Shown here: in pieces, positions 31,601-37,909 of the stretch
How positions within the stretch are numbered: the stretch's first letter is position 1
How the letters are laid out: every line of letters starts with the position of its first letter
Origin: Bacteroidetes bacterium UBA1947
GTDB taxonomy: Bacteria; Bacteroidota; Bacteroidia; Chitinophagales; Chitinophagaceae
Length of the DNA stretch: 37,909 bases
Assembly: GCA_002336915.1 (NCBI GenBank)
Contig: DDET01000030.1
Coordinates: forward strand, 1-37,909
Reading direction: 5' to 3'
Program-made: the position numbers and the translations under genes
The notes under the pieces: model-generated
What the model was told of the DNA's origin: nothing
Seen by the model: only the letters and a program-made list of their open reading frames with translations
The model's database searches: none

Positions 31601-34113
31601 GTTCGGGTAATGACATCAACCTCTTCGTAAGCACCACACCTGTTAGCAGTTCATATAGCTGGACAGGCCCTGCATTTGGTACACCGGACCTCAACCAGAA
31701 CCCGGTAATAACCAATAGCCTTGTTTCGTATACAGGTACATATTCTGTTACCGCCACCACAACTGCTGGTTGCTCCGTTACAGGTTCTACCAATGTGTTA
31801 GTTAACCTGACGCCTTCGATCAACCTGTCAGGTACTGACCCGACAACCTGCAGTGGCACCGACGGCACCATTACAGTTATGGGCTTGCAAGCCAATGGCG
31901 TATACACCTTAGCTTACACAGGAGCTACAACCAATATATCATTTGTTACAGCAGATGGTACCGGTGCATACACTATAAACGGCTTGCCTGCCGGTACATA
32001 CACTAATGTATACGTGGTGCAGAACAATTGTACATCGAATGTCGCGAACATAGCGCTGAGCGATCCGCCCCCACCTGTTATCAGCAATACCTTAACATCC
32101 AATCCGACAATTTGCGGTGGTGTTAATGGTAGTATTACATTGCAGGGCCTGACACCTAATACAGCGTATGATCTTTATTACAACCAGGCAGCTACACCCA
32201 TAGCTATAACAACAAATGGTGCAGGTAACTATGTTATAAATAACCTCACAGCTGGCACTTACGATAGCATATATGTGGTGAGAGTGAATTGCATGTCAAA
32301 CATCGTTGGGCCATTTACCTTGTCCGATCCCAATGCACCTAATCCACCGCTGGTCGGCGATATGGTATACTGCCAGTTCGATGCCGCGGTACCACTCACT
32401 GCGACAGTATCCGGTAATGCCAACGACATTATCAAATGGTATACAGCACCCTCAGGCGGCACGGGCGTAACCCCCGGTCCTACACCTGCTACGAACGTGC
32501 CAGGCACTTATGTTTGGTATGTGACCGAGACCGACTCTTTAGGCTGCGAAAGCAACCGTGTGCCGCAAAATGTGTTGATCAAGACAAAACCTGCTGCACC
32601 AACTACAACAACGCCTTTCTTTACCTACTGCCAGATGGATAGCACTGCTGTACCACTCGTAGCTACAGGCGATTCACTGGGCTGGTATACAGTGCCGACA
32701 GGGGGTACACCTTCGTACACTACACCCACACCATCTACCGCAACAGCAGGTACTTTTACCTGGTATGTAACGCAGACACAGGACGGTTGTGAAAGTAACA
32801 GGCTGCCAATTACAGTAACGGTAATAACCAAGCCGCAGCCTCCAATTACCAAAGACATCACGTACTGCCAGTCCGATATTCCGGCAGCACTTACGGCGAC
32901 AGGGGATAGCCTGAAATGGTTTGATGTGCCGACAGGGGGCACACCACTGGCATCAGCGCCTACACCATCTACTGCACAGGCAAATGTTACAACATGGTAT
33001 GTAAGCCAGACAATTGCAGGATGCGAAAGCGATAGGGCAGCCCTCACGGTCACAGTATTCTATCGCCCTACAGCAGAGATCGTTACTTCGCGCAATGAGC
33101 TTTGCGAAGGCGACACAGCGCTTGTAACATATGTAGGTAACGGCAGCCAGGCAACAACTTATAATTGGGTATGGCCAATAGGCAGCAATATCGTCTCGGG
33201 ACAGGGTCAGGGCCCATACGTGATGCGCTTCAATGCTATAGGTACTAACACCATTGCATTGATAGCCACCGAAAATGGCTGCTCTAGCCCTTCAGCATCG
33301 GCTACTATTAATGTAAAGCAAGCCCCTCAGGTGAAAATAGACTTGCGCAACAGCCTTGTCTGCACGGGCGATCCTCAATACCTGGAGATCACCTACGCTA
33401 ACATGGCCATAGCCAGCTACCTCTGGACGTTCAATGGTGCTCATACATCCGATGGCGCAACTGATGCACACGCAGCAGGGCCTTACTCCCTCACCTGGGA
33501 TAACCCGGGTACATACGTAGTAACCCTTGATGTAAGTACCGCCGGCAATTGCTCAGCTTCCGTATCCGACACTGTTGTAGTGCACGAACACCCGGGCGCC
33601 AGGATAAACGTGGGTACGCCAATAGATAACCTCTGTGCAGGTGCAGACGTAGTACTCTCCGCCGATGTGAACAACAGCAGGTACACCTACCAATGGGCAC
33701 CTCGCCAGTTCTTCGACTTTGATGAGAACAACGCGGTAGTAACTGTACACGCCGACAACTCACACGCGGTAACACTTACTGTTACCAACGAATTCGGTTG
33801 CAGCAGTATGGATAGCATCATGCTTACTACCAAGCCTTGCTGCGAACTCATACTGCCAAGCGCCTTCTCACCGAATGGCGATGGCAAGAACGATCTCTTC
33901 CGCATTGTGAACCCCGGCAGGCACAAACTGGTGAGCCTGCAGGTATACAACCGCTACGGACAGATGGTATTCTCTACCAGCAATGAGAAAGACGGCTGGA
34001 ATGGTAGCCTCAACGGCGTAGCACAGGAAATGGGCGTATACCAATACCTCATCAGGTACGACTGTGATGGCAAAGAGACCTTAATGAAAGGTGAAGTAAC
34101 GCTGGTAAGATAA
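28678..34113 (+). CDS. Giant multidomain adhesin-like T9SS cargo (type B/CHU_C C-terminus)
   Basis: The 1811-residue secreted protein has a signal peptide (about 1-32, ending ATGQ). A nidogen-like beta domain (about 35-220) follows, with YLFSAFNTAYAPI and SSNGWVAFSNN. Then come Ig-like modules alternating with two jelly-roll, choice-of-anchor-type domains (ESFESW near 350-510; LYSENFNGV near 640-800). Further Ig/SprB-like modules follow, and three tandem repeats of about 85 residues (about 1220-1460) that share TYCQ, the TGDSL/WY core, GGTP, PTPST and GCES. PKD-like modules follow. The C-terminus from about C1721 (AFSPNGDGKNDLF, LQVYNRYGQMVF, WNG) is a gliding-motility-associated CHU_C domain, the type B T9SS signal. 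The composition is Thr/Ser/Ala-rich with few charges. The likely role is surface adhesion or gliding. Confidence 0.9.
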   Translation: MRRFITHHFSRLFIPSCIALLSSFISNDATGQTVASYLFSAFNTAYAPIVGTNIPTIQADDANVTNIPLNFTFNFAGTNYTQVSASSNGWVAFSNNNPSATVSRNNTQANAVTIGAMVMPLWDDLGGQSGVPLPTASYITTGVAPNRVFTIQWKDWRWTFGSNPGVISFQVKLFETTNTIQCCYSQGAAANTGTTATIGIFNTNTDWQTLNNASAAPTSSSATFTTSIATKAATGQVYQWTPPPPCSGVPSAGVINATATSGCPGYTSTLSLTGATNATGITYQWQSGPTAAGPWTNVATTPTYVATVNSNIYYQCIVTCTNSGQSATTAPVLLSATPHTIATLPFTESFESWINYCTTSDVPTSSIWGNTPATGNNSWRRDDQGATAAWGSVGSGTYSPVFTVGAHSARFHSFLATSGTQGKLDLYVDFSAVGSKSISFDYINTSGTDVLAVQVSTDGGLTFTTLTTKTTSATWTNTQVLTPAVANPAIVRFMATSDFGATDIGLDNINILPPVPCNAAPSISGPTATPNTFNCSGSASLNLTTFPAPTTSGVTYQWQSSPAAQNTWTSIGPPAATPALVAPSVSANTDYRCIAVCTNTNQSSISGTVTVTVVGTTASPDTSNICLGSTQVLTATAPPVNATLYSENFNGVPTMTISNSGPAATAFIFHTFPYTYTGTSTVTFAPPTSTAFVAAIADASNSGANTRLTSPVINTTGYSTLTLSFNHCLRYIGPTDIVEVSIDGGATWSTAQTYSATTTNAASGAFVAASINLNAYVNQPNFMFRFNYTVGWDWWWAIDDVQVTGLSNTPSFSWVANPAANAGLPAAAATPSVANSSISVTPTAGGTYVYTVTSNAPGCVTADAVVIVDPGPSGSMSVSSASVCSGYDDTVTFIGTPNATVSYTVNAGPAQTITLDSSGNASLNTGPLTVPTTFTFVSVQAVNGCSKTYNTSITININPLPVFDAGMPSSNSPVCSGNDINLFVSTTPVSSSYSWTGPAFGTPDLNQNPVITNSLVSYTGTYSVTATTTAGCSVTGSTNVLVNLTPSINLSGTDPTTCSGTDGTITVMGLQANGVYTLAYTGATTNISFVTADGTGAYTINGLPAGTYTNVYVVQNNCTSNVANIALSDPPPPVISNTLTSNPTICGGVNGSITLQGLTPNTAYDLYYNQAATPIAITTNGAGNYVINNLTAGTYDSIYVVRVNCMSNIVGPFTLSDPNAPNPPLVGDMVYCQFDAAVPLTATVSGNANDIIKWYTAPSGGTGVTPGPTPATNVPGTYVWYVTETDSLGCESNRVPQNVLIKTKPAAPTTTTPFFTYCQMDSTAVPLVATGDSLGWYTVPTGGTPSYTTPTPSTATAGTFTWYVTQTQDGCESNRLPITVTVITKPQPPITKDITYCQSDIPAALTATGDSLKWFDVPTGGTPLASAPTPSTAQANVTTWYVSQTIAGCESDRAALTVTVFYRPTAEIVTSRNELCEGDTALVTYVGNGSQATTYNWVWPIGSNIVSGQGQGPYVMRFNAIGTNTIALIATENGCSSPSASATINVKQAPQVKIDLRNSLVCTGDPQYLEITYANMAIASYLWTFNGAHTSDGATDAHAAGPYSLTWDNPGTYVVTLDVSTAGNCSASVSDTVVVHEHPGARINVGTPIDNLCAGADVVLSADVNNSRYTYQWAPRQFFDFDENNAVVTVHADNSHAVTLTVTNEFGCSSMDSIMLTTKPCCELILPSAFSPNGDGKNDLFRIVNPGRHKLVSLQVYNRYGQMVFSTSNEKDGWNGSLNGVAQEMGVYQYLIRYDCDGKETLMKGEVTLVR

Positions 34114-34137
34114 GTAGACTAATAAATATACAGGGAT

Positions 34138-34165
34138 GGGCTGCCTTTTTAGGCAGCCCTTTTTT
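34138..34165 (+). terminator. Rho-independent terminator of the giant gene
   Basis: GGGCTGCC (34138-34145) pairs with GGCAGCCC (34152-34159), followed by six T. Confidence 0.9.
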
Positions 34166-34185
34166 GTCAATAAAAAAGGGAAAAA

Positions 34186-35166
34186 CTAGAATGTACTATT
34201 CCGCTCCAGGTAGAAACCCACATACTCACGTATGCCTTCCTCTATGCTGCAGAAGGGCCTGTCATAGCCGCTTTGCAGGAACTTATGCATATCGGCCTGG
34301 GTGTAGTACTGGTACTTATCGCGTATGTCTTCGGGGGTATCTACGTAAATGATGTTCTCGGGTTTCTTTAGTGTTTTGAAGATCGCTTTTACAAGGTCTT
34401 TAAAGGTCCTTGCCTTGCCGGTGCCGGCATTGTAGAGGCCCTTGCCCGGTGGCTGCACCATTAGCCAAACGCATATTCGCACCACATCGCGCACATAGAT
34501 GAAGTCGCGCATCTGCTCACCGTCTTTGTATTCAGGATTGTGCGATTTAAAGAGCTTTACTTCGCCTGTTGCTTTTATCTGGTTGTAGGCATGGTACACT
34601 ACCGATGCCATCCTGCCTTTATGGAACTCATTAGGGCCGTATACATTGAAGAACTTCACACCGGCCCAGGTGGGTGGGGTAGAGGCCTGCTGCAAAGCCC
34701 ATATATCAAACTCATTCTTCGATACAGCGTAAGCATTAAGCGGCTTCAGTACCGATACATCTTCTATTTCATCGCTGTAGCCATGCTCGCCATCGCCATA
34801 AGTGGCCGCGCTGGATGCATATACCAGCGGGATATTATTCTTCGTGCACAGCTCCCATATCTTCTTACTGTAGTCCAGGTTCAGCTTGCGGAATATCTCG
34901 TAGTCGGACTCAGTAGTATCAGTACGCGCACCCAGGTGGAAGATGTACTGTACCGCGCCCGGGTTTTGGGCATACCAGTCGAAGAAGTCTTCGCGTTCTA
35001 CTTTATGCAGGTATTGCTTGCCCTCCAGGTTGGGGGCTTTCGCCTCGTCGCTGAAGTCATCTACCAATACAAGATTCTCATAGCCCAGTTGGTTCAGGTA
35101 TCCCGCCAGGTAGCTTCCTATAAAGCCCGCGGCCCCTGTTATGGCTATGTTATCCTCTATCTGCAT
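34186..35166 (-). CDS. hldD: ADP-L-glycero-D-manno-heptose 6-epimerase
   Basis: The 326-residue extended SDR epimerase has the Rossmann motif TGAAGFIGS near its start, LGARTDTTESD, YASSAATYGDG and the catalytic NAYAVSK (Tyr-x3-Lys). FFNVYGPNEFHKGRMASVVYH and the C-terminal DKYQYYTQADM follow; all are typical of HldD/RfaD. The enzyme inverts C6 of ADP-heptose for lipopolysaccharide core or other heptose-containing glycans. The length is usual. It is the last gene of a minus-strand group, 27 nt after the small membrane protein. Other heptose genes are not in the window. Confidence 0.92.
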   Translation of the reverse strand: MQIEDNIAITGAAGFIGSYLAGYLNQLGYENLVLVDDFSDEAKAPNLEGKQYLHKVEREDFFDWYAQNPGAVQYIFHLGARTDTTESDYEIFRKLNLDYSKKIWELCTKNNIPLVYASSAATYGDGEHGYSDEIEDVSVLKPLNAYAVSKNEFDIWALQQASTPPTWAGVKFFNVYGPNEFHKGRMASVVYHAYNQIKATGEVKLFKSHNPEYKDGEQMRDFIYVRDVVRICVWLMVQPPGKGLYNAGTGKARTFKDLVKAIFKTLKKPENIIYVDTPEDIRDKYQYYTQADMHKFLQSGYDRPFCSIEEGIREYVGFYLERNSTF

Positions 35167-35193
35167 CCCCCCCGGTTGATATTTATTGTGTGC

Positions 35194-35487
35194 TTAGTGC
35201 TTCGCAGTATCTGCGGCGGCGGCTTCCGTTTTAGGCTGACCTTCAGATTTGCCTATGCCTGTCTCACCTTTCATGGTCTCGTTGGCAGTAGCTTCTTTCT
35301 GGCTTTCCACGGGGTGTATCGTCTCCTCGGTCTTTTCGCCTTCGCCGCCCTTGCTTTCCACTTCTACAAAGTTGAGGGCTGCAATGAACAGGAACACTAA
35401 TATGATAATGAGCCAGAAAGAGGCGCTCATAGAGGTTTTCGACTGTTTTTCCGTACCGTGTTTAGCTTCGTTGGCGTGCTGAGACAT
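35194..35487 (-). CDS. Small single-helix membrane protein
   Basis: The 97-residue protein has a short charged N-terminus, one hydrophobic helix (about 24-40, FWLIIILVFLFIAALNF) and a long Glu/Lys/Thr-rich, low-complexity tail that should be disordered. No signal cleavage site is seen, so it is probably anchored in the inner membrane with the tail outside the bilayer. No family is recognised. The position between the 3-hydroxyanthranilate dioxygenase and hldD genes suggests co-transcription, but does not suggest a role. Confidence 0.72.
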   Translation of the reverse strand: MSQHANEAKHGTEKQSKTSMSASFWLIIILVFLFIAALNFVEVESKGGEGEKTEETIHPVESQKEATANETMKGETGIGKSEGQPKTEAAAADTAKH

Positions 35488-35581
35488 GTAATTTTTGTTT
35501 TTATTATTCTTACTGCAAAAATAATTGTTTAACGCTATTTCCCTAATACCTCTTAAAGATTATCCTAAATGATATATGGGC

Positions 35582-36109
35582 CTATTTTGCGGGCACAGGT
35601 GGCTCCATGCGCGTACCGCATATCTTGCAGGTGCGCTTGTCCTCATCGGCATAGAAGGCCTGCATTACTGGGGGCAGCTGCGTTACTATATCGCTCACGT
35701 TCAGGTGTTCTTCGTACAGCTTGTTGCCGCAGTTCTCGCAAAACCACATAAAGGCATCCTGCATGGTATCGGGGCGCACCTTCTCTATCACCAGGCCCAC
35801 GGTATTGGGGCCGCGCTGGGGCGAGTGGGGGGTGCGTGCCGGCAGCAGGAACATATCGCCCTGCTTTATCGGTATATCCACTATTTTGCCGTCTTCCTGT
35901 ATGCGTACTACTACGTCACCCTCCAACTGGTAGAAGAGCTCCTCCGTCTCGTTATAATGAAAGTCTTTGCGGCTGTTGGGACCGCCCACTACCATTACTA
36001 TAAAGTCCTTACCATCGCTGTACACACTTTGATTACCCACAGGCGGCTTCAACAAGTGGCGATGCTCATCTATCCATTTGCCAAGGTTAAAAGGACGTGT
36101 TACCGGCAT
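35582..36109 (-). CDS. nbaC: 3-hydroxyanthranilate 3,4-dioxygenase
   Basis: The 175-residue cupin enzyme opens the ring of 3-hydroxyanthranilate in the kynurenine route to quinolinate and NAD. Metal ligands H51, E57 and H95 are in place (FHYNETEELFYQ; LPARTPHSPQR). A C-terminal rubredoxin-like iron site is complete, with C124, C127, C161 and C164, as in bacterial enzymes. NAD-pathway partners such as kynureninase or kynurenine monooxygenase are not in the window. It has its own short upstream region and leads a minus-strand group with a small membrane protein and hldD. Confidence 0.95.
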   Translation of the reverse strand: MPVTRPFNLGKWIDEHRHLLKPPVGNQSVYSDGKDFIVMVVGGPNSRKDFHYNETEELFYQLEGDVVVRIQEDGKIVDIPIKQGDMFLLPARTPHSPQRGPNTVGLVIEKVRPDTMQDAFMWFCENCGNKLYEEHLNVSDIVTQLPPVMQAFYADEDKRTCKICGTRMEPPVPAK

Positions 36110-36176
36110 ATAATTCAGTTTTGAATGTCTTTTTTTTGTTTTTGCCTATCATACCCAAGCCACTCTCTTTAACCAC

Positions 36177-36205
36177 CCAATCAACCAATCAACTAATCAA
36201 CCAAC
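36177..36205 (-). repeat. GTTGATTGG repeats after the CorC-like gene
   Basis: On the minus strand, directly after the TGA stop of the CorC-like gene, GTTGGTTGATTAGTTGATTG-type repeats follow. The same layout, repeats starting right after a stop codon, is seen at 4237-4264. Confidence 0.55.
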
Positions 36206-37474
36206 TCACTGCAATATCTTCAGCTTCACCGTTTCTATCCTTGTATCGCTCACCAGCAGCACGTCGAACTCATACTTGTCAATTATTATCCGCTCCTTGA
36301 TCTTCGGTATCGTTTCGTGCTCCGATATTATGTAGCCGCTCAGTGTTTCGCTATCCGTAGGGAAGGTGAAGCCGTACTTTTCGTTCAGGTATTCCACCTC
36401 CAGCCTGCCGCTTAGTATGTACTCGTTCTCGCTCAGCTGCTTCTCTACATACTGCTCCACATCGTACTCATCATTGATATCGCCGAAGATCTCTTCCAGC
36501 ACATCCTCCATGGTAACTATACCCGCCGTACCGCCAAACTCATCCACCACCCATGCTATGCTCTTGCGCTCGCGGGTAAAGCGGTTCATCAGGTCCACCG
36601 CGCTCATGGCCTCGGGCACAGCCGTTATGGTGTGCAGCACCTCGCGTATGGTCTTAGGCCTGCGGTTGAGGTCCAGGTGGTGCAGGTAGCCTATTATATT
36701 GTCTATATTGCCTTCGTACACTATTATCTTGCTCAGCTTGCTGTCTATAAATTTCTGGCGCACCGTCAGCACCTCGGTATTAATGTCCACAGCCTCTATC
36801 TCGTTACGCGGCACCATGCAGTGGCGTATCTTCACATTCACCAGGTACAACGCGTTCTCAAACAGCTCCGTGTTCAGCTCCTTTACATCATTCTCATGCC
36901 CGTGCATGCTCTGCTTTACGAATACCTCCAGGTCTATACGGTTGAACACAGCATGGTTCTCGCGTATGCGCACATTGAACAGGTATTTGAGTATGAACTC
37001 AGATATGCTCACAAAGACCTTGGCCAGGGGGAAGAGTATGTAGTAGAACAGCAGTATGGGCAGGCTGAAGAAGGTAAGCACCTGCTCGGCCTTGGCCCTG
37101 AAGATGGCCTTGGGCAAAAACTCGCCGAAGACCAGCAGCACGAAGGTAGCCAGCAGGGTATCCAGCACCAGGTGCACGTACTGCGAATGCAGCGGCCCCG
37201 GCAGGCTGTTGAGGAAGGGGTCGGTGAGCTGGGTCATCAACAGCGAGAAGATGACCACCAGTATATTGACCCCTATCAGGCTGGTGCCTATGAACTCCTC
37301 GGGGTTCTCCATAAAGCGGGCAAGGGTTTTGCCGCTAAAGGTGCCCTGCTTTTTGCGCAGCTCTATATTCAGCTTATTGGCGGAAATGAACGCTATCTCG
37401 GTACCCGCAAAAAAACCTATAAGCAGGATACAGCCTATTATGTAAAATATAAGGTGCGTAATGTCGATCTCCAT
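36206..37474 (-). CDS. CorC/CNNM-type membrane protein with CBS domains
   Basis: The 422-residue protein has a DUF21 (CNNM) transmembrane domain (about 1-190; GFFAGTEIAFISANKLNIE and LVFGEFLPKAIF). A CBS pair follows (about 205-335; CMVPRNEIEAVD, IIGYLHHLDL and VVDEFGGTAGIVTMEDVLEEIFGDI). A CorC_HlyC transporter-associated domain ends it (about 345-422; GRLEVEYLNEKYGF, SETLSGYII). Such proteins are linked to Mg2+ or cobalt efflux. Bacteroidetes GldE, a gliding protein, has the same architecture; no gldD or ssb neighbour supports that name, so it is left open. A TATCTTTG box lies 7 nt before the ATG. Confidence 0.9.
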   Translation of the reverse strand: MEIDITHLIFYIIGCILLIGFFAGTEIAFISANKLNIELRKKQGTFSGKTLARFMENPEEFIGTSLIGVNILVVIFSLLMTQLTDPFLNSLPGPLHSQYVHLVLDTLLATFVLLVFGEFLPKAIFRAKAEQVLTFFSLPILLFYYILFPLAKVFVSISEFILKYLFNVRIRENHAVFNRIDLEVFVKQSMHGHENDVKELNTELFENALYLVNVKIRHCMVPRNEIEAVDINTEVLTVRQKFIDSKLSKIIVYEGNIDNIIGYLHHLDLNRRPKTIREVLHTITAVPEAMSAVDLMNRFTRERKSIAWVVDEFGGTAGIVTMEDVLEEIFGDINDEYDVEQYVEKQLSENEYILSGRLEVEYLNEKYGFTFPTDSETLSGYIISEHETIPKIKERIIIDKYEFDVLLVSDTRIETVKLKILQ

Positions 37475-37481
37475 ATTGTTT

Positions 37482-37489
37482 CAAAGATA
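37482..37489 (-). promoter_or_regulatory. Candidate -7 promoter box of the CorC-like gene
   Basis: On the minus strand TATCTTTG matches TAnnTTTG and lies 7 nt before the ATG at 37474, implying a leaderless or nearly leaderless transcript. Confidence 0.5.
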
Positions 37490-37492
37490 ATT

Positions 37493-37534
37493 GTTTAGTT
37501 GATTAGTTTATTGGTTGCTTAGTTGATTGGTTGA
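37493..37534. repeat. GTTGATTGG-type repeats before the CorC-like gene
   Basis: Several imperfect copies of GTTGATT/GGTTG run here, in opposite orientation to those at 36177-36205, so the CorC-like gene is bracketed by them. Confidence 0.55.
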
Positions 37535-37577
37535 GACTTAATAAGAATCGTTCCATCAATGCTGCTTAATCGTCGTC

Positions 37578-37600
37578 CTGTCATGGTGAGCCGCGTCGAA
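37578..37600 (-). repeat. REP-like repeat, inverted diverged copy
   Basis: The reverse complement reads TTCGACGCGGCTCA then CCATGACAG, differing at two or three positions from 37676-37698. The two face each other about 75 nt apart. Confidence 0.65.
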
Positions 37601-37675
37601 TCCCCGTCCGTCCCAGCCGAGCGGGCATGACATGCTGAGCATTTGCACCATAGCCTTGATCTGGCTTTGTCGCCC

Positions 37676-37698
37676 TTCGACGCGGCTCAGGGTGACAG
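37676..37698 (+). repeat. REP-like dispersed repeat, right copy
   Basis: Twenty-two of these bases (37677-37698) are identical to 3286-3307, more than 34 kb away. Confidence 0.7.
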
Positions 37699-37815
37699 AA
37701 TATGATTGAACTTCCGATTTCCAGAAATTTTAAAACCGGAAGTGCGATATCCACATTTTTTCAGTTAGTGGATTGATTTTCAGTTTATTGAAATGCTTAT
37801 CTAATGTGGATTGAA

Positions 37816-37856
37816 CACCCGATTTGCACCCGATTATTGCCGATCCACACCCGATT
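37816..37856 (+). repeat. Three CACCCGATT copies
   Basis: CACCCGATT occurs at 37816-37824, 37827-37835 and 37848-37856, that is at 11- and 21-nt steps, about one and two helical turns. This could be a protein-binding array near a mobile-element end. Confidence 0.5.
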
Positions 37857-37909
37857 GGGAGATTGTATGAACCGGGATTTAGGGATGTCCCGTCCTGAAA
37901 AAACCTTAC

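Larger units (their letters stand above)
37475..37909. other. Non-coding right edge with repeats and possible mobile-element end
   Basis: No gene is seen. The stretch holds the -7 box of the CorC-like gene, GTTGATTGG-type repeats (37493-37534), two REP-like copies in opposite orientation (37578-37600, 37676-37698), an inverted pair ATCCACATT/AATGTGGAT (37749-37757 with 37803-37811) and three CACCCGATT copies. The last bases TGTCCCGTCCTGAAAAA look like the end of an insertion sequence, but the rest lies outside the window. Confidence 0.55.

Noticed and set aside
34540..35400. Plus-strand open frame of 286 codons
   Set aside because: It is antisense to hldD and the small membrane protein gene, with no recognisable features.
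36177..36205. CRISPR-like array in the GTTGATTGG repeats
   Set aside because: The units are far too short and have no unique spacers, and no cas gene is present.
36206..37474. Naming the CorC-like gene gldE
   Set aside because: The architecture fits, but neither gldD nor ssb is adjacent and no specific motif separates it from general CorC/CNNM proteins.
36632..37498. Plus-strand open frame of 288 codons, rich in His, Gln and Tyr
   Set aside because: It is antisense to the CorC-like gene, and the odd composition is that of a shadow frame.

Overview
The window looks like a chromosomal segment of a Bacteroidota bacterium, most likely of the Chitinophagales/Chitinophagaceae type. Signs are a GldA-type ABC ATPase, two proteins with type IX secretion (T9SS) C-terminal sorting domains (one type A, one CHU_C/type B), a TonB-dependent receptor with an N-terminal carboxypeptidase-like domain, Bacteroidetes-type promoters (TTTG/TAnnTTTG), and almost no Shine-Dalgarno sequences. 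No rRNA or tRNA gene was seen. Placement below phylum level is inference.

Layout. (1) 1-2869, minus: a truncated type IIG restriction-modification enzyme in visibly AT-rich DNA, the edge of a probable acquired defence region. (2) 2870-3348: a non-coding stretch packed with small palindromes and two near-identical hairpin repeats. (3) 3349-6303: a lipoprotein, a CPA2 cation/proton antiporter, then a DUF559 (Vsr-like) nuclease gene enclosed in nested inverted repeats, the best mobile-element candidate here. (4) 6310-9281, minus: a DUF3347 lipoprotein followed by a TonB-dependent receptor, one operon. (5) 9352-11887: an ABC-F protein and YajQ. (6) 11999-13690, minus: rfbC and a DegT-type sugar aminotransferase, a surface-sugar pair with a well-formed promoter. 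(7) 13829-16327: a small outer-membrane-like protein, two unknown proteins and thymidine kinase. (8) 16411-19696: TolC-like protein, inositol monophosphatase and ThiL in close succession. (9) 19764-21313: an EGF-like lipoprotein and GldA. (10) 21330-24899, minus: a GT-C type membrane protein, PhoH and PurE. (11) 25075-34113: an SDR oxidoreductase, an FG-GAP repeat T9SS cargo and an 1811-residue adhesin-like T9SS cargo. (12) 34186-37474, minus: HldD, a one-helix membrane protein, 3-hydroxyanthranilate dioxygenase and a CorC/CNNM-type protein. (13) 37475-37909: repeats and a possible mobile-element edge.

Most genes are core metabolism or cell envelope. Accessory content lies at 1-3348, 5740-6303 and after 37475. 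The main candidate for an undescribed system is the 564-bp DUF559 element: three collinear inverted-repeat blocks enclose one nuclease gene, each arm folds into its own hairpins, and hairpins of similar design occur alone about 2.5 kb away. A second point is that several genes carry a TAnnTTTG -7 box only 3-7 nt before the ATG, suggesting leaderless or nearly leaderless mRNAs, while phoH uses a TTG start behind a strong AGGAGG.
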